This document shows positions 59,656 to 64,000 of a stretch of 64,000 nucleotides of DNA, piece after piece. A program made the translations under genes and the position numbers. Position 1 is the stretch's first letter, and each line of letters begins with the position of its first letter. Origin of the DNA: Cinnamomum chago (taxonomy: Eukaryota; Streptophyta; Magnoliopsida; Laurales; Lauraceae); the NCBI GenBank assembly GCA_038049695.1, contig CP142451.1, positions 32,658,001-32,722,000 of the forward strand. Direction: 5' to 3'. The notes beneath the pieces are model-generated. The model made no database searches. It saw only the letters and a list, made by a program, of their open reading frames with translations, and was not told the DNA's origin.

Positions 59656-62222
59656 TGATGGACCGCGCCCCTCCGTTCCTCCTCCGCTGCCATCCGCCCC
59701 GGGTCTGTCGGGGTCCGGAAGGAGGGAGAGGGAAGAAAGAAAGGCGGGTATCAACATTTTGTGGGTATGCCAGATTTTCTTTTCTACTTGGAATTTAGAG
59801 TAGTGATCCGGAGATTCACCTTCACAAGTAGAAAGGAAATCAACTTTTTCCTAACTTTCCATTGCACACATATTTTAAAGAAAAGAGACAAGTTTGTTTT
59901 GAATGCCGTGAGAGGCGATTTTCTTTGTTTGCCGTGAAAGGCGATTTTGCCGTGAAAGGCGGTTTACAAATCTCATCAATAATGAAAAGACAACAAATGT
60001 GAATTTTGTGTCTCTTTAAGAAAAATACAATACAATAGAAAAGAAAGAAATGGAATCTAACTTTTCATGCGATTGTGGGGGGACCCGTTCAGATCGACGG
60101 TCGCGAGTCATGTATGGACTCCGCCATCGTCCTTCAGATGAGAACTTTGATGCTTGATTTCTTGGCTTGGCTCCAACCTCAGATTTTTAGAGGATAAGGA
60201 CCAAGGTAAGGTCCTATATCCGGTAAAAAGCCGAGTAGATGGGCTGAAAAGCCGCATCTAGCCATGTTGGATAGAAGGAGAGGTGGCCTTGGGGGGGGGG
60301 GGGGGCAAGGGGCTTTGATCACCTTGTAGTGCTTGTTGCAGTAGAGTTTTCTTCAATAGAGGAGAGTTTGTTGCAGAGGTTCTGGATTTTTCTTGGATTT
60401 TTCGGAGAGTTTTTGGATAATTTTTCCCTGGCCCCCCTTTTCCTTGGAATGGCCTCCTATTTATAGGCATTTGGTAGCCATTTAGGAGAGTTTATGAGCA
60501 TTTATGGTATTAATGCTCATGATGGGAGGAGTTACAAGTTTTTAATTTCTTGATTTGGTAACTCCTTTTTCCTTGAATTTGATTGGCCGGTGGAGGATAA
60601 TGGGCATTTAGTTGCCTTTAATCTCCATAATGAGGGGAGTTTCATGGTTTTAATGCCATGAATACTTGGATTTGTAACTCCCATTCGCTTGCTTTTGATT
60701 GGGCCGTCCAAGATAATGAGTTAATGACTGTAATAAGTTGCCATAAACAAGTCAATTAACAGCATTAAATGGTCTCCCGGTCGCTTGAAGAGTCACGGGC
60801 CGCGCCGCGTCCTTTGGAATTCTTTTGGCGATGATCATCAATGGATCTTCATGTTGATCGACATCGGATGATCATGCAATTTCAGACTTCGATTAATATC
60901 AACAAGCCGGCGACATCTGTCCAGTCGATTTCTCGATCGGTCGGGCAGAAAGTGCATTTTCTTGATCGGTCGGTTGACAATTTTGAGGTGTCGGATGATG
61001 ATTCCATGATTCCGGCGGCGGATCCACGATGTCGACGAAGATCGACGGATTTCATGCTCAAAAAATCATAATTTGGAAAAATCACAGGGGCCAATCAACT
61101 CGGGACGCGAAAGATACCCGAAAAACGGGGTTTTTGGGCGAGGTCCGGCGGCCCGGACCTCCATGGTCGCCGGCGACCATGGGGTTTGTGCCCCATGGTC
61201 GGCCGCCTTCCAGTCGCCTTTTCTTCTTCGTTTTTCGTCATTTTTCGCTTATGTTTTCTCCTGCATTTTTCTTGGAATTTCCTCTCATTTATTGGCTGAA
61301 TTTCCCTCAAGAAAACCTAATAGGAAGCCGTGCAAATCGGATTGCAAAGTTTCCCATTTTCTGAAAAGCCGAAGACTCTGCTGTGGAGAACTCCCGATTT
61401 TTTATCAAGCGTCGAAACTAGGTCAAACGATGTCGGAATGACCTGAAATTCGACGTGTAGCTTCTTGAGCAGTAGACAAGACCAACCATAGGCTTTTGTT
61501 CAGGTTTTGAAGCCGCTTGGGGTCCCGCAAACGCTTGACTTGATTTCACCGCGAGGGAAATGTCGAGCTTTGACTTTTGGTCAAACGATGTCTGATTGAC
61601 CTGAAATTCGACGTGTGACTCCCTCATCAGTAGATAAGACCAACCATAGGCTTTCGTTTGAGTTTTGAAGCTGTTTGGGGTCATGCAAACGCTTGCCTTT
61701 ATTTCACCGCGAGGGAAATGCCGAGCTTTGACTTCTGGTCAAACGATGTCCGATTGACCTGAAATTCGATGGGGAGCCTACTGGAGTCATTTTGAGATGA
61801 TCCACAAGCTCCGAATTGGGTGCCATAGTCCCGGGGTGCTCTGCTGCCGGTAGGCTTGATTTTGTTGCTCGAGAGTTGATGGAGGGTCAAACGGTGTCGG
61901 TTTGACTTGAAACTTGACATGTAGCCTTTCGGAGGTATTTTGAGACCATCCGTAGGCTCTGATCGAAGATTTGGGGTCTTCGACATTGTCGCCGCCAGGA
62001 GCTGCTGCTTAGCTGTTGGAGAAGTGAAGCTAGGCCAAATGATGTCGGAATGGCCCGAAACTTCATATGTACCTCTCTTTTGGCTGTTTTGAATGACCTT
62101 GCAGTTTTTGTTTGATTATGACAAGATCTGATGCTTGAAGTGATGCCTGCCTATTTGGGGTAGGATGCGACTCCATGTAGCTTTTGGTGTAAAGAGGCAA
62201 AGTGACATTTTTTGTGTCAACA
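59656..62222 (-). mobile_element. 5' LTR of the giant element
   Basis: 2567 bp, about 99% identical by eye to 38660-41222, with two short length differences (about 21 and 24 bp) that lie in repeated sequence. TATA box on the minus strand at 60457-60465, G run at 60291-60305. The right edge abuts the target duplication GTTTT at 62223-62227. Confidence 0.95.
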
Positions 62223-62227
62223 GTTTT

Positions 62228-62890
62228 AATGTCTTTGCCTTTCACTACACCCCACTCAAATCCAAAGTTACAAATCGACCTTGTACGTGCCAAAGAAGAA
62301 GAAGAAAACTACTAGGTTACCAATGCATGGTCCTAGTATAGAAGGAATGAAAGAGTTTTCGGGAAGTTAGCTTACCTAACAAAGTGAAAATGAAGAAGAA
62401 GTCGGGAAGATTTGGTTATGGTCTTGGGAGCTTTGAAGTCATGGGAGAACTTTGATTGGGTCTTGGAAGCTTGCACAATGGTGGGGAGCTGATGAGAGAA
62501 AGAGAGAAGTACAAAGGAAGTAGGAGTGAAATGACGTAAAGGGAGGAAATGAAGGGTGCTAGGCTTTGTAGAGATGTTTCTCTCTATTTAGAAATAAGGG
62601 CTTCTCGAGCCTAAGTGAAAACGACCCTTTTGATGGGTTTTGGGCAGCCGGATCGCGGCAAGCCCAACATAAAGGATGATGTGCATGATGAGAACTATCC
62701 AATGCATCCAACTACACCGAGTTTCTAAAATTGTATCTAACCCCTCCCCATTTTCCTAAATTACTAAATACCCCCTACTACCCTCAAACTCACTCCAATC
62801 ACTCCGAAACTCACTGAAACATTTCTTAACAATAAAACTAATGCATTACACTAAACATAATTAGCTAATATTAATGCTAATTAATTACTC
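62228..62890. other. Right flank of the giant element, possible LTR remnant
   Basis: Non-coding. On the minus strand a TATA-like CTAAATAGAGAG near 62586 is followed by a CT-rich leader-like stretch running left to the insertion point, which could mean that the giant element landed in the R/U5 part of an older LTR. No ends or duplications confirm that. Confidence 0.35.
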
Positions 62891-62902
62891 TAATCCACCT
62901 AA

Positions 62903-63763
62903 TTAAGGGCAAGGGTTTTTCTTGTTTTTAGATTTAAACACAAGTTTAGATTTATTGGGTGCCTTGTTGTTCTGAAAGTTGTTTTTCTTGTTTTTCCACA
63001 ACTTTCTGAGCTTTTTAACAAAGAATACTTTAAACTCAGCATCATCCAATTCACAATCCGATTCAAAATCATCCTCCACAAGTTTGGAGGACATGAGGGC
63101 AATGTCCTTAGCCATTTTGGTTGACCAATGATTGGCTTCAAAGGTTTGTAAATTCCTAACCAATTTTTCAGCCGTGAGGGAGTCTAGAATTTGATAGTCC
63201 TTAATAGCCACTACTTTTTTACGAAACCTTTCTAGTAGAGACCGTAATATCCTTTTAACAATTCTAACCTCTGAAATTGGATCTCCCAAATTGAAACTAG
63301 AGTTAAAAATGTCACTCAGTTTTGCATAAAATTCATCAAAAATTTCTGTATCTTTCATTCTCAAGGTTTCAAAAGCAGTAGTCAAATTTTGGAGCTTTGT
63401 TTACTTTACAATAACTGTGCCCTCACGAACAGTGTGCAAGATATCACATGCAACCTTAGTCGTACTACAAGTAGAAATCCCGCGGAACTCTGAGGCAGTA
63501 ACACCATTGAATATTGCATTAATTACCTTGTTGTTGCAATTAGAGGCTTGTTTTTCCTCTTGAGTCCATTGGGCTCTCGGTTTAAGAATTGACGGCCCAT
63601 CGGCAACAATGGCAGGTATGGTATAGCCTTCTTCAACAACACCCCAGACTTCATCATTTATAGTCCTAAGGAAAGCAATCATCCTTACCTTCCAGTAAGC
63701 ATAATTGGTTCCATCAAGCAATGGGGACTTAGTAGTCGATGTGCCTTCTCTATTGAATTTCAT
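62903..63763 (-). mobile_element. Sirevirus-type copia element: gag part
   Basis: A fossil gag on the minus strand. It has the Sirevirus start (LLDGTNYAYWKVRMIAFLRT, then the W.....G motif), an INAIFNGV.. segment, then the UBN2-like half (ETLRMKDTEIFDEFYAKLSD, RILRSLLERFRKKV, LQTFEANH). Protease and pol are absent and the sequence changes to unrelated AT-rich DNA at about 62890. The initiator-Met primer site and LTR edge lie just to the right. Truncated and broken in about one or two places. Confidence 0.85.
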
Positions 63764-63809
63764 AAGAGAAATCTAATGAATCGAATGACACAATAATTTA
63801 GTGCGACCT

Positions 63810-63821
63810 GCTCTAATACCA
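63810..63821 (-). promoter_or_regulatory. Primer binding site, initiator tRNA-Met type
   Basis: On the minus strand TGGTATTAGAGC, one difference from the usual copia TGGTATCAGAGC, two bases from the LTR end at 63824. Confidence 0.85.
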
Positions 63822-63823
63822 AT

Positions 63824-64000
63824 TGAAAGAATGCGTTTTAAACTTTAATACAGGTTAAGGTCCCAAATCAATTTCTCTTTTAGATTTCAATCACGTCAGA
63901 TTGTTAACCTAAACTAGAATCAAGCAATCACACACGAGAAGGAGGCACACGATTTTTTACTTGGAAAACTACTTGGGAAAAGCCACGGGTCTTATCGTCC
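63824..64000 (-). mobile_element. LTR of the Sirevirus-type element (partial, window edge)
   Basis: Begins (plus strand) TGAAAGAATGCG at 63824. The rest lies right of the window. Confidence 0.7.

Larger units (their letters stand above)
38660..62222 (-). mobile_element. Giant Tat/Ogre-type Ty3/gypsy LTR retrotransposon, 23.6 kb, near-complete
   Basis: Two LTRs (38660-41222 and 59656-62222) with TG...CA ends are flanked by a perfect 5-bp duplication GTTTT (38655-38659 and 62223-62227). In its minus-strand orientation it carries primer site, repeat-rich leader, an extra ORF, gag, protease, RT, RNase H, a second RNase H, integrase, short-repeat arrays, an antisense gene, polypurine tract and LTR. 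The second RNase H after the usual one, the extra ORF before gag, the antisense ORF after pol, the 3' tandem repeats and the size of over 20 kb together mark the Tat lineage (Ogre/Retand/Grande relatives). By eye the LTRs differ at about 30 positions plus a few indels, about 1%, so it is young: well under 1 to a few million years depending on the host's rate. It looks nearly whole, with perhaps two or three breaks. Confidence 0.94.

Overview
The window is plant nuclear DNA, most likely from an angiosperm with a transposon-rich genome. The evidence is a single intron-containing nuclear gene for a plastid-targeted transporter, embedded in plant-type LTR retrotransposons (Athila, Tat/Ogre, Tekay/Del-like, Sirevirus), tRNA-headed SINEs, LINE scraps and several MITE-like elements. 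The exact species cannot be told from sequence alone. Nothing bacterial or viral is present apart from retrotransposon fossils.

Layout. 1-4153: the tip of an LTR from a Tat/Ogre-type family abuts an Athila-like element on the minus strand (gag-protease part, tRNA-Asp-type primer site, one LTR). 4154-26580: AT-rich intergenic DNA holding a 3.06-kb solo LTR (7817-10874, target duplication CAACT), an AT-rich minisatellite (11.1-12.3 kb), an old LTR fragment of the Tat/Ogre-type family (12.6-13.4 kb), LINE fragments, inverted-repeat elements, a plastid-type tRNA-His relic, and a SINE that was later split by a copia-like solo LTR (22691-24595), with both sets of target duplications still readable. 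26789-32299: the one clear host gene, a five-exon BASS5/BASS6-type plastid envelope carrier of 419 residues. 32300-38659: flank with a SINE and a 2.58-kb solo LTR (35280-37854, target duplication GGTTG).

38660-62222 is the main object: a giant (23.6 kb) Tat/Ogre-type Ty3/gypsy element on the minus strand, bounded by two LTRs of about 2.56 kb and a perfect 5-bp target duplication (GTTTT). In its own orientation it runs: LTR, primer site, a leader with about 150-bp repeats, an extra basic ORF, gag, protease, RT, two RNase H domains, integrase, two families of short hairpin-forming repeats, an antisense gene, further repeats, polypurine tract, LTR. The antisense gene (about 42.3-47.4 kb, plus strand) codes for a plant mobile domain protein and appears to have its own TATA box, leader, intron and coiled-coil tail. 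By eye the two LTRs differ at roughly 30 sites (about 1%), so the insertion is young. The copy looks nearly whole, with perhaps two or three breaks.

62228-64000: the right flank, followed by the gag part, initiator-Met primer site and LTR edge of a Sirevirus-type copia element on the minus strand.

The strongest candidates for something under-described are the antisense gene of the giant element and the two arrays of short repeats beside it, whose units keep small complementary stems while their bases change.
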